Shown in pieces: positions 9,161-19,968 of a stretch of DNA of 64,000 bases. Each line of letters starts with the position of its first letter. Position 1 is the stretch's first letter. The notes under the pieces were generated by a model. It searched no databases. It had not been told where the DNA came from and saw only the letters and a program-made list of their open reading frames with translations. The stretch spans positions 43,933,946 to 43,997,945 of the forward strand of contig NC_134465.1 in NCBI RefSeq assembly GCF_047948215.1, given 5' to 3'. Source of the stretch: Lycorma delicatula (Eukaryota > Arthropoda > Insecta > Hemiptera > Fulgoridae). The translations under genes were made by a program, and so were the position numbers.

Positions 9161-11074
9161 CTTAAGGATTATATATTGTACAAACTATAATGAAAGAATT
9201 AAACAAAAAAGGACTCATTATATTAAATGTTATCGATAATATCAAGTGGAAATAGGGAGTGCTGCAGTTCTACAGTGCCTATACGCGTGACGCCACGGTT
9301 AATGACATTATTAATGGTTTATTATTAATGGCAATTCAGAGCAGAATGAAAAATAACAGCCCGATCCGTGCAATAGAACGTCTGGACGGACTGGAAATAA
9401 GTTTTGAGTACGTATTTTACCTGTGGTAGGAAAGGAAAGACAAAAATAATGTGGTTGGGGGATAAAACGTGTTATAAATTTTTACCCGATATTTTTTAAA
9501 TATATAGCATTACTTTGTAATAAGAACGCTGCGGAACAGCAAGAATCCGTTATTTATTATTACTGTTCTCTCAATTAATAATTAATTTTATTAAAGCTAT
9601 TATTTCTTAACTTCTACTCGTACTTACACTGCATAAGCTAAGTTAATCTAATTCATTTATCTCGTGTTTTGGCAGTTTTATTACAAATTTTTTTTCAATT
9701 ATAAAAAAAGTTATTTTTTCCACCATTTTATAATCTTACAGTTTATTGATAAAATTGATATTTATATATTTACGCGTTTTTATAAACCTTTGAACTAACT
9801 CGATAGTTTACACCGTTATTGCAAAACAATTATTACGAAAATTTAATTTTACCAGTCATTTTCATGTAAACCTGACGGCCTTTAGTGTATTTTTATAATC
9901 TTTTAACAAAGCTTTATCCGAATCCAAAATCAAAATCAGAGGCAAAAAGTGTTCACATATAATGTTCGTTCGTTGAAAATATACTAAGTAAAATTTCGAA
10001 ATACGGAATCCACGAGATCTATACTGTCCCGTTCTTCTTGACCGGTTGTGGTCAAAATTAAATGAAATCAACGCCCGAACAAAATTTTATAAAAATCGGT
10101 TAATTCGATCTGAAGATATCAAGTAAACTATAACTGACGAAAAAATAAAACAAATTAGTCTTATTATATCTTCTCAAGTATGTATGAGATTTCAAAAATA
10201 CATAAAAGCTATTTATTATTGTAATGGATTCATACGATTAGTACAATAATATGAGATTGAATCCCGAAACGAAAAAATAAACTGTTTTTTATCGCCTTTC
10301 CTTTTATGAGGGTTTGAATAACACAAAATACCTTCATAAATTATCTTACTTTACATAACGGGTATTAAATTAAGGGGAAAAATTTAATTAACCTTTAAAT
10401 AAATTTTAAAAGTACGGGACCCTAAGGTCTACATATATCTTACTGCCCCGTTGGCCGAATTTGACCGAAATTAAATCTCATTAATACTCCTCATATACAA
10501 AAAATATCCTACTAAATTTCATCAGGATTATTCCATTCCGTCTACAGATATCAAGCGTAAAATAATTATCCAGAATTTTTCAACGATAAAATTGTTTTTT
10601 GGTCAGAGGCTTATTAAAGAAAAAATTTATAAAAATTCAAAAATACAAAATTATATCCGATAAGCACACTTTCTCTTATACACGAGCATACTTAACGAGT
10701 TAACTAGTCTAAAGAGTCTACTCGACTTAACGAGTCTACTACGAGTTAACTCGTAGTAGAATGTATACAACCGGCAAGAAATTAAAAGTATTTAGCATAA
10801 AATTGAAAAAAAAAATCCCTTTCGGCACGCCGGAAGGCGGAGATAGATTTCACCAATGTTAAGTAGAGGATAAAAAAGATTTACACTTTAAAGTTAAAAA
10901 ATCTTCAAATTTACTCAATACGACAATGGTTGCATGTGAAAAAATGTGTTACATATTTAGCATTTGACAAGCCTTATCTTCACAATTCCAGCAAAATTTT
11001 GGTCATCACTTGACGTAAGGGTAAATCACATCAAAACTTGTTTCAAACAAAAGTTTTAGGTAACGTTTACAGAA
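9161..11074. other. AT-rich stretch without a supported gene
   Basis: Two weak paralogous blocks (about 9960-10130 and 10420-10560) share wording such as GACCGAAATTAAAT and AAATTTCATC; they look like decayed dispersed repeats also seen near 5620-5750. A perfect 26-base palindrome lies at 10735-10760. No coding region is recognised. Confidence 0.4.
10735..10760. repeat. 26-base perfect palindrome
   Basis: TCTACTACGAGTT is followed directly by its reverse complement. Preceding sequence (10693-10734) repeats ACGAGT and TCTAC words, so the palindrome may have arisen by local slippage and inversion. Confidence 0.9.
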
Positions 11075-11171
11075 TTATTTTTATGGAACATTTTGACAGT
11101 GATTGTCGCATAATTACGACAGTTATCGTGTCCACAAGAAAGTAAAATATATATAAATATATATATATAAA

Positions 11172-11453
11172 CTCATGTCGGGACATGGTGCGTTTGAACA
11201 ATACCTGCATAGGTTTGGCAGGAGAGAGTAACCCGACTGCTGTTACTGCGATGCGGTTGACGATGGCGAACACACTATTTTCGTGTGCAGACGATGGGAG
11301 GAACATCGTATAAATGCAGGACTGATGCGTACCCGACCGGAGCAGCTCTCGGAGTGGCTCTTGGCTATGTGCGCAAACCGGCATAATTTTGCAATATTTG
11401 CAAAAGCAGTCCTCAGAATAAAAGATTATGATGCAAGACGACTGGGATACTAG
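11172..11453 (+). pseudogene. Carboxyl end of an R1/Jockey-like ORF2 (zinc knuckle)
   Basis: Readable as GHGAFEQYLHRFGRRES, then after a one-base shift PDCCYCDAVDDGEHTIFVC and RRWEEHRINAGL, ending at a TAG near 11451. The C-x2-C, H and C residues of a zinc knuckle are all present. In R1/Jockey-type elements this lies between RT and the end of ORF2 and helps bind nucleic acid. The frameshift near 11230 is absent from the second copy (53631-53770), so it is a lesion of this copy. The upstream RT is missing. Confidence 0.7.
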
Positions 11454-11763
11454 AGGTTTTAGTTTATAGCAGGGCTGGGAGGACAGCCCCGTTCCTGAGG
11501 GCTCACATGCCCTGGGTGTGGGTTCCCGTGATAGAGCGGGGACTCCTGGGGTCCGTTAGGTGTGAATTAATGAAAAGACCGAGATCCGGCCGGCGGTGTG
11601 GGTTCCCGGATACGCTTCGGCTTCTGCGCCGTCTGTTTGAGGCTGGCAAAAGGAAAGACCGAGACCCGGTCTCCGGCGGGGGGTCTGGGAACGGCTGGGC
11701 CGGGCCTGGTTTCTTTCATCGGAGATTAGAGGCAGGCAATTAAAAGATCCGGAAAGGACACGT

Positions 11764-11803
11764 CCCCGAGCCGAGTATACTTAATTGGATGTCCGGCTCG
11801 GGG
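11764..11803 (+). other. 3' stem-loop of LINE-D copy 1
   Basis: CCCCGAGCCG and CGGCTCGGGG form a perfect 10-base stem around a 20-base loop. The same place in copy 2 (about 54222-54262) has the loop conserved but two stem pairs broken. It sits just before the element end and might be the site read by the element's RT. Confidence 0.75.
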
Positions 11804-11822
11804 ATGTAGCGGGGGGGGGGGG

Positions 11823-12094
11823 TATATATATATAAACTTTTGAGCTGACGGTGGTTTTAAGGTCTCGGGAATGTGAAACGCGAAGATATGTCGAAATTTT
11901 CTGGAAGTCGAATCATGGTAACCATTACAATAGGTAGCTTTCTTATGAAATCTACCTAAAACGAAGAAAAATGAAAGAAAATTGTTGAGGATAAAGAGAG
12001 AAAACAAAAAACAATATTTAAATATTACAACAAAATTTTCTGAAATAATATTTTCTGAAATTAATAAATAATCTTCACACATTACTTTTATACA
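11823..12094. other. Unassigned spacer
   Basis: TA microsatellite followed by AT-rich DNA up to the MITE at 12095. The minus-strand frame here (11726-12082) is a composite of repeat and AT-rich DNA with no motif. Confidence 0.4.
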
Positions 12095-12715
12095 GAGTGA
12101 TTCACGATGAATGTAACAAACTTTCAGAACACTGTTGAAAATAAATGTTGAAGTTCATATAATTAAAAAATAAGTATGGAAATGCTTCGTTAGCGAATAT
12201 CGACCGCTATTAATTTCAGCGCCTTCGGTAAAATTAAGCCAAATTATAATTTGCAGGATTTAAATTAAATTTAGTATTTTTACCTGAAATCTGAATTTAA
12301 ATAAACTTCGAAATTTTTACGTAAAATTTTCTACAACTATTTTTTTTAAAACTTTTACGTGTTTATAATCCGTTTAACTAAGTAATTTTACCGTCAATAT
12401 AAGATATTTTGTTTTGACCCCAATTTTTTTGTATTTTACCTCAGAATCTTTCAAAAACTGTTAAAAATACAGTTCTGAAACATTTTTTTTTCAATATTTC
12501 AAATCAGATTTCGTATAAAACTACTAAATTTACTTCTTAATTTGGATCCAAGAATTAAAGTCCGGCTAATTTTACCGAAGGCGCAGGTAAAATATTACGC
12601 CGGCCGACTCGCTAACGAAGTTTTCCGAACCTATGCGTATATGAACATTCTTCTTTATTTACACCAGTCGAGCACCTCCTCAAAGTCGTGATGATTCTTT
12701 GTGAATCATCATATA
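12095..12715. mobile_element. Long-TIR MITE, family M copy 1
   Basis: Starts with ACAGAGTGATTCACGATGAA and ends with a degenerate inverse (TTTGTGAATCATCA). Inside are long inverted arms: CTTCGTTAGCGA at about 12187-12198 pairs with TCGCTAACGAAG at 12609-12620, and GCGCCTTCGGTAAAATTA at 12220-12237 pairs with TAATTTTACCGAAGGCGC at 12567-12584. The AT-rich centre has no coding capacity. Related elements lie at 21604, 39802 and 41688. The transposase that mobilises it is unknown; CAG-type ends with TA flanks suggest the Tc1/mariner superfamily. Confidence 0.65.
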
Positions 12716-13125
12716 TATTACAAAAAATAAAAAAAATTAACAAAAACCTTATTTCAAATATAACAATTAGAATTACACTAAGCACTGATAAAAATAGTTT
12801 TACTGATAATATTTCAATATGTACGTGCGTGTGAACGTGTAAACAATGGTAATACATTTAAAATAAAATAAAGTATGGTAAATAAAAAGAGGTGATAATA
12901 TGTAAGCTTTAAATAAACGGGAAGTACAAGGGTTAATGTGATAAAATTTACACAATACCATGATTAAATAAAAGTAAAATAATATTAAAAATAATACAGT
13001 AATTTAATCGTGGGAATTTTTAAAAATTCTGAACTTTGGCGGGCATATTTTTTTAATCGAAAACTAAACATAGATACAACAACAAAACTTAATCAAAATG
13101 AATGAATATTTCAGTAAAATATCTG
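12716..13125. other. Unassigned AT-rich spacer
   Basis: No gene or repeat recognised. The minus-strand frame (12612-12857) overlaps the MITE end and has no motif. Confidence 0.4.
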
Positions 13126-14330
13126 ATGTGAACACCACATGATTTCCTTGTACGCCTATTAAATTACATATACATATTTTTTACTGCACTTCATTTAAAC
13201 TTATTTTGTTTGAAAGTGAGATACGATCCTCCAAATCTTTAATCTTTTCACAATTGCATTGTGTTGGACACACCACATTGCATCAGATTTTTTGCGAAGT
13301 CCGTATCAGCATTTTATATTAGATAATATATTAATTTGTTTCACGTCGTTCAAGTAGTTATGTGGTGGTAAGTAAGAACATGCCGGAACCGTATCCATGC
13401 ACACATCGGTTGAAATCCGACATCATACAAATATATTTTTTGGGTTTTTTTTTTTTTTTTAATTAAGTATATTGATATATTAATAATTATTATGAACCTT
13501 AATAAAAATTTTTAAATTAAAATGAAAAGTACATAAAATTTTATTTCACTAATAACTTCTGTTAATATTGGAGGGACGGGTAGAAGGAAAACATTGTGTA
13601 GGCAGACCACGTTTGGAATACGTAAAACAAATTGTTACGGATGTAGGATGTAGGGGGTATACCGAAATGAAACGACTAGCACTAGATAAGGAATCTTGGG
13701 GAACTGCATCAAACCAGTCAAAACACTTAAGACAAAAAAAAAAAATTACTTCTGATTTTTTTAAATTGTTATTACTGAATTATAGTTTACTGTAAAACTT
13801 TTCTTACAATCAGAGGTTAATAATTATTAATACATCGATATATCTAAATTGAAAAAAAAAAGGATAAAATACATGAAATCGGATTTGAACCGATGTGCCT
13901 TCCCCTTGTAAGATCCAAATATTTCATTAATTAAAATTTTATTTGGCTATAACTATGGAACCAATGAAAATAAGTACCATTTATGATACATCGTTGAAAA
14001 TCTATCAATGAGGACTTATTACTGCAGTTAACAAAGAATTCAAAATCCATTTATTTTGATTTTGGGCTTTTTTGAACAATTTTGGTCCAGCCGATTGCAA
14101 TCAAAAGGCGAGATGCACAACTAAATATTACAACAGTCCTAATTTCAACATTTCAACATCCTACGGCTAATCGTTTTTGAGTTATGCGAGATACGTACAT
14201 ACGTACGTACAGACGTCACACCGAAACTAGTCAAAATAGATTCAGGGATGGTCAAAATGGATATTTCCGTTGAAATTAGAAAACCGTAATTTTACGCGAT
14301 CACAATACTTCATTTACTTAGTACCAGAAA
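13126..14330 (-). repeat. Repeat R copy 2 (rearranged, minus, split by LINE-A)
   Basis: The outer hairpin ATGTGAACACCACAT (13126-13140) and the family end TTCCTTGTACGCC (13144-13156) mark the left side. A stretch at 13402-13500 matches the family in the opposite orientation, then 13530 onward is minus again, so the copy is a mosaic. LINE-A copy 4 interrupts it at 13562-13743. From 13870 to 14330 the conserved block is clear, including CGGCTAATCGTTTTTGAGTT. The outer end is degenerate. Confidence 0.65.
13562..13743 (+). mobile_element. LINE-A copy 4 (3' end fragment) inserted in repeat R
   Basis: Begins inside the final coding part (ATATTGGAGGGACGGGTAGA) and runs to a poly(A). It is flanked by AATAACTTCTG (13551-13561) and AATTACTTCTG (13744-13754), a target-site duplication with one mismatch. 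The encoded end includes CVGRPRLEYVKQIVTDVG and LALDKESWGTASNQ. The 3' hairpin is partly lost. Confidence 0.85.
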
Positions 14331-15808
14331 ATAAAAATCGATATTCTATTATCGATATTGTATTACAATGCCTAAAATGTACAATATAGTCATAATAATA
14401 CAATATAAAACATGACTGTTTATATTCAGTAGAAAAAAATAGCGCCAAGTGATCAAGAATGGAAAAAATTCTTGAAACGTCGAGAAATGAAAAAAAAACC
14501 GTACCCCATTTTTTTACTATGGTATAGAGTTGTAGTACGGGGTTCAACAACAAATTATTTAACTGAAAAAATTAAAAGGCTCAAAATTAAAGTAATTGTT
14601 AATTAGAGTAAAGACCGTTGGAAGATGGGAAGGAGAAACTATTTTAATCCTGCAACAACGCGTAGCTTTTTATCAGTTAAAATATGTAAGTTCCGTATGA
14701 AAAGTGAATTTAAAATTTAAAAAACAATTTATTCATCAAACTAGGTATAAAGATTTATTATTTGTTTCTAAATATAATAATTTATATGGTAGAAAGTCAT
14801 TGAGAATTGTTCTCCCCAGTTTATAATAATATGTTACCAAAAGAAATAAAAGATATGACAAATTATAAATAATCTGTATGAGAAAGAAGTATTACGGTGG
14901 CTAGCCTATGAAACAAGAATATTTGTTACTCTTAAAGCAACAAACAGTTCCTTTAATATGTTGTTATGACTGACTGAAATACTTATTTTTACCGCAACCA
15001 TTTTACGATTCCAATAAATAATTTTCATAATCAATAGTATTTTTATAATAAACTTAGTAATAGACAATTTTTTTCTTTCTTCAAATTTGAAGAAAAAATT
15101 TCTTTTCAAATTATTTTCTTCAAATTTTTTTTCTTTTATAATAAATTTATAATTTATTTATAATAAATCACGGTTAATTGTCCAGATAGATGCCAGTGTT
15201 CAATAACGGGAATGGTACGTAACAAAGGCAGGAATAAAGAATGAGAAAGAGAGACAGGAAAAGAATATAAAGAGAAAGAAAAATAGGAAGAAAGATTAAT
15301 GAAATAAAGAAAGAGAGAAAGTGGATGAAAAAGGGGAAACAAAGAGAAAAGAAAAAACGAGGAAAGAGAAAATAAAAAAATCGATCAAGTGCAATATTCT
15401 GTTAAAATGAAATAAAAGATAGAACAATTCAGCGATATATTTTCATGAAATAACAAAAGAATAATTTCTATATTAATATCTTTATTGTTTGTAAGTTTGT
15501 TGAGGGTTGACGATTAACGTTTGTCGTTTATATTACATTCAGACGTGAATAACACACCGTGGATAATTCTTTTTGACAGTTGTATAATGGAGAAAGTAAA
15601 ATTCGGTTACAGACTAGAAAACTCTTTACTGGACAGACTAAACATGTATCTTTAGTAGTGATACAATTACAGTACGACTTTAAGTAACCACTACCTTTTT
15701 TTCTTACTTCATTTTAATGGTTTATAATTATTAAAAAGATTTTTTAATTGTGACAAAAACATATTGAATATCTTTGGAAATAAAGCTTGGTTAACGTTAC
15801 TAGGTTAG
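14331..15808. other. AT-rich stretch without a supported gene
   Basis: Contains direct AAATTTTTTTTCTTTTATAATAAAT-like slippage near 15060-15165 and a purine-rich GA tract at about 15230-15370. The minus-strand frames across these low-complexity tracts are compositional. No repeat family is recognised. Confidence 0.4.
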
Positions 15809-16972
15809 ATTTTTTTTTGTCTTCAGTCATTTTACTGGTTTGATGCAGCTCTCTAAGATTCCCTATCTAGTACTAGATAATTTCATTTCAGTAAACCTCC
15901 TACATCCTACATCCCTAACAATTTGTTTTACATATTCCAAATGTTGCCTGCCAACACAATTTTTCCCTTCTACCTGTCCCTCCAATATTAAAACGACTAT
16001 TCAGGACGCCTTAATATGTGGCCTATAAGTCTGTCCCTTCTTTTAGCTATATTTTTCAAAATGCTTCTTTCTTCATTTGTCATTTTATCCACCTGTCTGA
16101 TTTTTAAACATTCTCCTGTAGCACCACATTTCAAAAGCTTCTAATAGTTTCTTCTCAGATACTCCGATCGTCCAAGTTTCACTTCCATATAAAGCGACGC
16201 TCCAAACATATACTTTCAAAAATCTTTTCCTGACATTTAAATTAATTTTTGATGTAAACAAATTACATTTCTGATTGAAGGCTCGTTTCGCCTGTGCTAT
16301 TCGGCATTTTATATCGCTCCTGCTTCGTCCATCTTTAGTAATTCTACTTCCCAAATAACAAAATTCTTCTACCTCCGTAATCTTTTCTCCTCCTATTTTC
16401 ACATTCAGTGGTCCATCTTTGTTATTTCTACTACATTTCATTACTTTCGTTTTGTTCTTGTTTATTTTCATGCGGTAGTACTTGCGTAAGACATCATCCT
16501 GTTTCTTATATCATCAGCAAATCGTAGCATCTTTAACTTTTCACCTTGTACTTTTACTCCGAATCTAAATTGTTCTTTAACATCGTTAACTGCTAGTTCC
16601 ATGTAAAGATTAAAAAGTAACGGGGATAGGGAACATCTTTGTCGGACTCCCTTTCTTATGTTCTTCAATTATTACTGTTGCTGTTTGGTTCCTGTAAATT
16701 TTAGCAATTGTTCTTCTATCTCTGTATTTGAACCCTAATTTTTTTAAAATGCTGAACATTTTATTCCAGTCTACGTTATCGAATGCCTTTTCTAGGTCTA
16801 TAAATGCCAAGTATATTAGTTTTTTCTCTTTAATCTTCGTTCTACTATTAATCTGAGGCCTAAAATTGCTTCCCTTGTCCCTATACTTTTCCTGAAACCA
16901 AATTGGTCTTCTCCTAACACTTTTTCCACTTTCTCTCAATTTTTCTGTATAGAATTCTAGTTAAGATTTTTG
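15809..16972 (-). mobile_element. LINE-A copy 5 (5' truncated, minus)
   Basis: T-run at 15809-15818 (the poly(A)), then the 3' signature GTCTTCAGTCATTTTACTGG with one changed base in the hairpin. Homology continues to about 16972, within the early RT. The element then stops, 170 bases short of LINE-A copy 6, which lies in the opposite orientation beyond a TA repeat. Confidence 0.85.
15835..16972 (-). pseudogene. LINE-A reverse transcriptase, copy 5 (broken)
   Basis: In minus-strand order the palm reads LAFIDLEKAFDNVDW, then frame loss, RKGVRQRCSLSPLLFNLYME, LRFADDI, a deletion around 16500 that removes the VILAE-to-DEVL segment, then the thumb VEEFCYLGSRITKDGRSRSD and RFLKVYVWSVALYGSETW. Several frameshifts separate these pieces. 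The usual GQGCS/RQGCS motif has become RQRCS. The carboxyl end is readable but interrupted, with an 11-codon segment between RWVDK and the GRPR region lost. Confidence 0.85.
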
Positions 16973-17062
16973 ATGTTGTTCTTTAATAAAGGATAATTAA
17001 AAACTGTGTGAATGACAATTTTTTATAAAGTATAATCTTGTTTTTAATTTTTTTATTATTTA

Positions 17063-17065
<3 letters not shown>

Positions 17066-17110
<45 letters not shown>
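17066..17110. repeat. (TA)n microsatellite
   Basis: An uninterrupted TA run between two oppositely oriented LINE-A fragments. Confidence 0.95.
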
Positions 17111-17111
<1 letters not shown>

Positions 17112-17143
17112 CCTACGAAACTCCAGGTAACGCAAAGGTTGAC

Positions 17144-17341
17144 TATCCTGGAATAGTCGCTTTAATATTGAAGGACAGGTAGAAGGAAAAACTTGTGTAG
17201 GCAAGCAACGTTTGAAATATGTAAAACAAAATGTTAGGGATGTAGGATGTAGGGGGGGGGGGGGTTATACCGAAATGAAACGACTAGCACTAGATAGGGA
17301 GAACTGCATCAAACCAGTCAAATGACTTACACAAAAAAAAA
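17144..17341 (+). mobile_element. LINE-A copy 6 (3' end fragment)
   Basis: Starts at TATCCTGGAATAGTCGCTTT inside the terminal coding region and ends in an A8 tail. A G-run expansion (about 17252-17264) and a deletion of the ESW codons near 17300 break the frame. The hairpin reads CAGTC-AAAT-GACTT. Confidence 0.8.
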
Positions 17342-18900
17342 TTGTTTGATTTGTTATAATTAAACTTTACACTTATTTTAGGTTCTACAATTTCTGGTCG
17401 AAATTGAAAGTACCGAGTATAATCGTGTAAAAAATAAAATAATTTTCCCTTTTTAAATTCAAAATAGTGTGAACTTTTTGTTATCCTGGGATTTTTATTA
17501 TGTAATATTACAACAACAAAAATCTATAATAATATCCCGGAAGAGAAAAAAAAAATTGCGAATCATTCCGGGTGGGGGGAAATGGTGGTATAGTCTATTT
17601 TCAGAAGAATATTATAAAACCTACTATGTATTGTTTGTAAAGTAAAATGAATATACGATTTTATGTGGGTGTGTGATTTGAAAGATTGTTATTGGAATAT
17701 CTTCTTATTTTTTTTTTTATTTTTTTTTTTCTTGTTTTCTGTTTAAATATAAAAATCGACCCATCATTTTGAAGGAGGAAGAGAAGAATGCCTGGAACAT
17801 TATCACACTCGTTTTTAGTATTCTACCTGGATGCGAGTTCAACGAACGAGTAGAAAAGGTTGCGCGAAAAATGAGATGATATTATAAAATCTCTTCCTTC
17901 ATCTTCATCTTGGTTAATTCTATTTTTCCTTACCGAACTAAAGGCTCAAAAACATTTTTCTATTTTGTAGACTATTTCTATTCGAACCCCTCTCACTGTC
18001 TTATATCCTATCGATTCGTAACAACCTTTTCTTTCTGCACACAAACACACACGCACATATATGAATCCAGTGTTGTCCATTCGATTTTTCCTCTCTTTCT
18101 TTATCTATAGCAGAATACAAAAATCTTTCAGAATTCACGTAAACAAAATCATTATAATAATTCTACCTGTCCGTTCAATAGCAAACCTTTAGCATACTAT
18201 TTCTGTCCCTTTTCTCCTCTTTTCAATCCCGACTTCTCTTCATCTATCCTTCCTTATTCGATTTTATCATCCGTCTTTTTCTTTATACATATATATAGTT
18301 ACACCATCCATCTACATTCGCGCATATGGTCCGTCATCCGATGCATCCCGACTAGGTTCCCTAATCTTACCTTTACACACACACACACATAGGTTATACA
18401 TATTTGATTTGTCAATATAACTTCCTACGTTTGTATACGTAATATGTATAAAGGTTTCTCGGTTACTAGGAATATTTTCCCACAGTCTACTCAATTTTTA
18501 GACTACACACTTGGTTAGTTATTTCCAAAAATCAACTAAAGGATTTTGACCTCAGAATTTTGCGTAATATCTTCTTGCCCAATACCACTTCATCCACCTA
18601 ACAATAACATAGAGGATGTTTACTATTAATAAACATCCTTTGAAAGTGCGTTGATCTCTCTTTTACAATGTATGTCTATTTGGGCGTTAAAATTTTCAAC
18701 ATTTTAGTTTACTGACCTCGTGAGAAATATTATGAAAGATATTGTGAGAAAAGTAACCCCTTGTTTATTGCGTAATATTTTGTTGTTGTAATGGAAATAG
18801 ATTTTGAAAATAATATTTATCGGTATTAATGACAGGTGATAATAAAAATAAAAAAAATATATATATATAAAATATTGCAATGTGCAGTATTAGTTTACAT
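17342..18900. other. AT-rich stretch without a supported gene
   Basis: A pyrimidine-rich stretch (about 17880-18270) with many TTTCTTCC words and an AC run at 18374-18389 stand out. No domain, SINE or transposon end is seen. Confidence 0.4.
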
Positions 18901-19133
18901 ACCAAGTGATTCAAAAAGGAATTTAAAAAATATAAAAAACTAGATAATTTACATATTCGGTGGTTGAAGTCTCATTTCATAGCAAAATACATCAAGTTTT
19001 AACTTACGTAGTTCATTAGTACCGAATTTGGCCACCACTGATGTCATCATAGTTGTTAAAAAAATGATACATTTACTAGTGCGGAACGCGCTCACAGAAT
19101 GTTTTGGTTTCCATATTTGCAGTTAACAAGAGT

Positions 19134-19418
19134 GACCCACCGGGTTGGTCTAGTGGTTAACGCGTCTTCCCAAATCAGCTGATTTGGAAGTCGAGAGTTA
19201 CAGCGTTCAAGACCTAGTAAAGTCAGCTATTTTTACACGGACTTGAATACTAGATCGTGGATACCGGTGTTCTTTGGTGGTTGGTTTCAATTAACCACAC
19301 ATCTCAGGAATGGTCAAACTGAGAATGTAAAAGACTGCACTTCATTTACACTCATACATATCATCCTCTGAAGAATTATCTAAACGGTAGTTACCGGAGG
19401 CCTAAACAGGAAAAAGAG
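19134..19418 (+). repeat. SINE-A copy 1 (near full length, with TSD)
   Basis: tRNA-derived head with A box GGTTGGTCTAGTGG (about 19142-19155) and a B-box region GCGTTCAAGACC (about 19203-19214), then a body containing GTGGATACCGGTGTTCTTTG and a tail AAACAGGAAAAAG. Flanked by 13-base duplications AGTTAACAAGAGT (19121-19133) and AGTTAACAACAGT (19419-19431), one mismatch. A non-autonomous retroposon that would depend on a LINE for mobility. Confidence 0.85.
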
Positions 19419-19663
19419 AGTTAACAACAGTAATTTGTTTGTAATTTTCGTAGAGAGTACGGTGGGAAGCTTCCTAGTAGGCAAACAATTTACTCTTGGA
19501 ACCAAATCTTCGTCCAAACAGATTGTTCTATTAAACGTACAAAATCACCAGGACGCCCATACGTCCCTGAAGCTACTGTGAAACAACTCAGAGAAAGGTT
19601 TGAACGTAGTTAGAGAAATCAACTAGACGTGCATCATGTGAGACTGGCATTCCGCAAATAATT

Positions 19664-19968
19664 TTTTTTTTCCTGTTTATTCTCCGGGAATTACCGTCAG
19701 GTATTACTTCAGAGGATGAATGAGGGGGTGATATGTATGAGTGTAAGTGAAGTGTGTTGTCTTGTACAGTCTCAGGTCGACCATTTCTGAGATGTGTGGT
19801 TAATTGAAACCCAACCACCAAAGAACACCGGTATTCACGATCTAGTATTCAAATCCGTATAAAAGTAACTGTCTTTTCTAGGATTTGAACGTTGGAACTC
19901 TCGACTTCAAACTCAGCTGATTTGCGAAGACGCGTTCACCACTAGACCAATACGATGGGTTTATACTA
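19664..19968 (-). repeat. SINE-A copy 2 (near full length, minus, with TSD)
   Basis: Minus-strand copy: T-run, CCTGTTTATTCTCCGGGAAT, body, then the inverted tRNA-like head ending ACTAGACCAATACGATGGGT. Flanked by CAAATAATT at 19655-19663 and 19969-19977, a perfect 9-base target-site duplication. The host sequence rejoins cleanly when one copy is removed. Confidence 0.85.

Larger units (their letters stand above)
11075..11822 (+). mobile_element. LINE-D copy 1: GC-rich 3' part of a non-LTR retrotransposon
   Basis: About 750 bases that match 53487-54275 from the first base (ATTTTTATGGAACATTTT) to the last (GGGGATGTAG plus a G-run). Upstream sequences of the two copies differ, so the unit has a defined left edge. 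Bases 11232-11450 give an open frame with a CCHC zinc knuckle, CCYCDAVDDGEHTIFVC, followed by RRWEEHR and an LAMCANRHNFAIFAKAVLRI helix-like tail. Such a knuckle after the RT is typical of R1/Jockey-group ORF2 carboxyl ends. A long GC-rich 3' UTR follows. It ends with a stem-loop (11764-11773 pairs with 11794-11803). A TA repeat interrupts it at 11150-11170. Confidence 0.7.

Noticed and set aside
11507..11743. 78-codon GC-rich frame as a gene
   Set aside because: Lies in the 3' UTR of LINE-D and is disrupted differently in copy 2 at 53950-54200.
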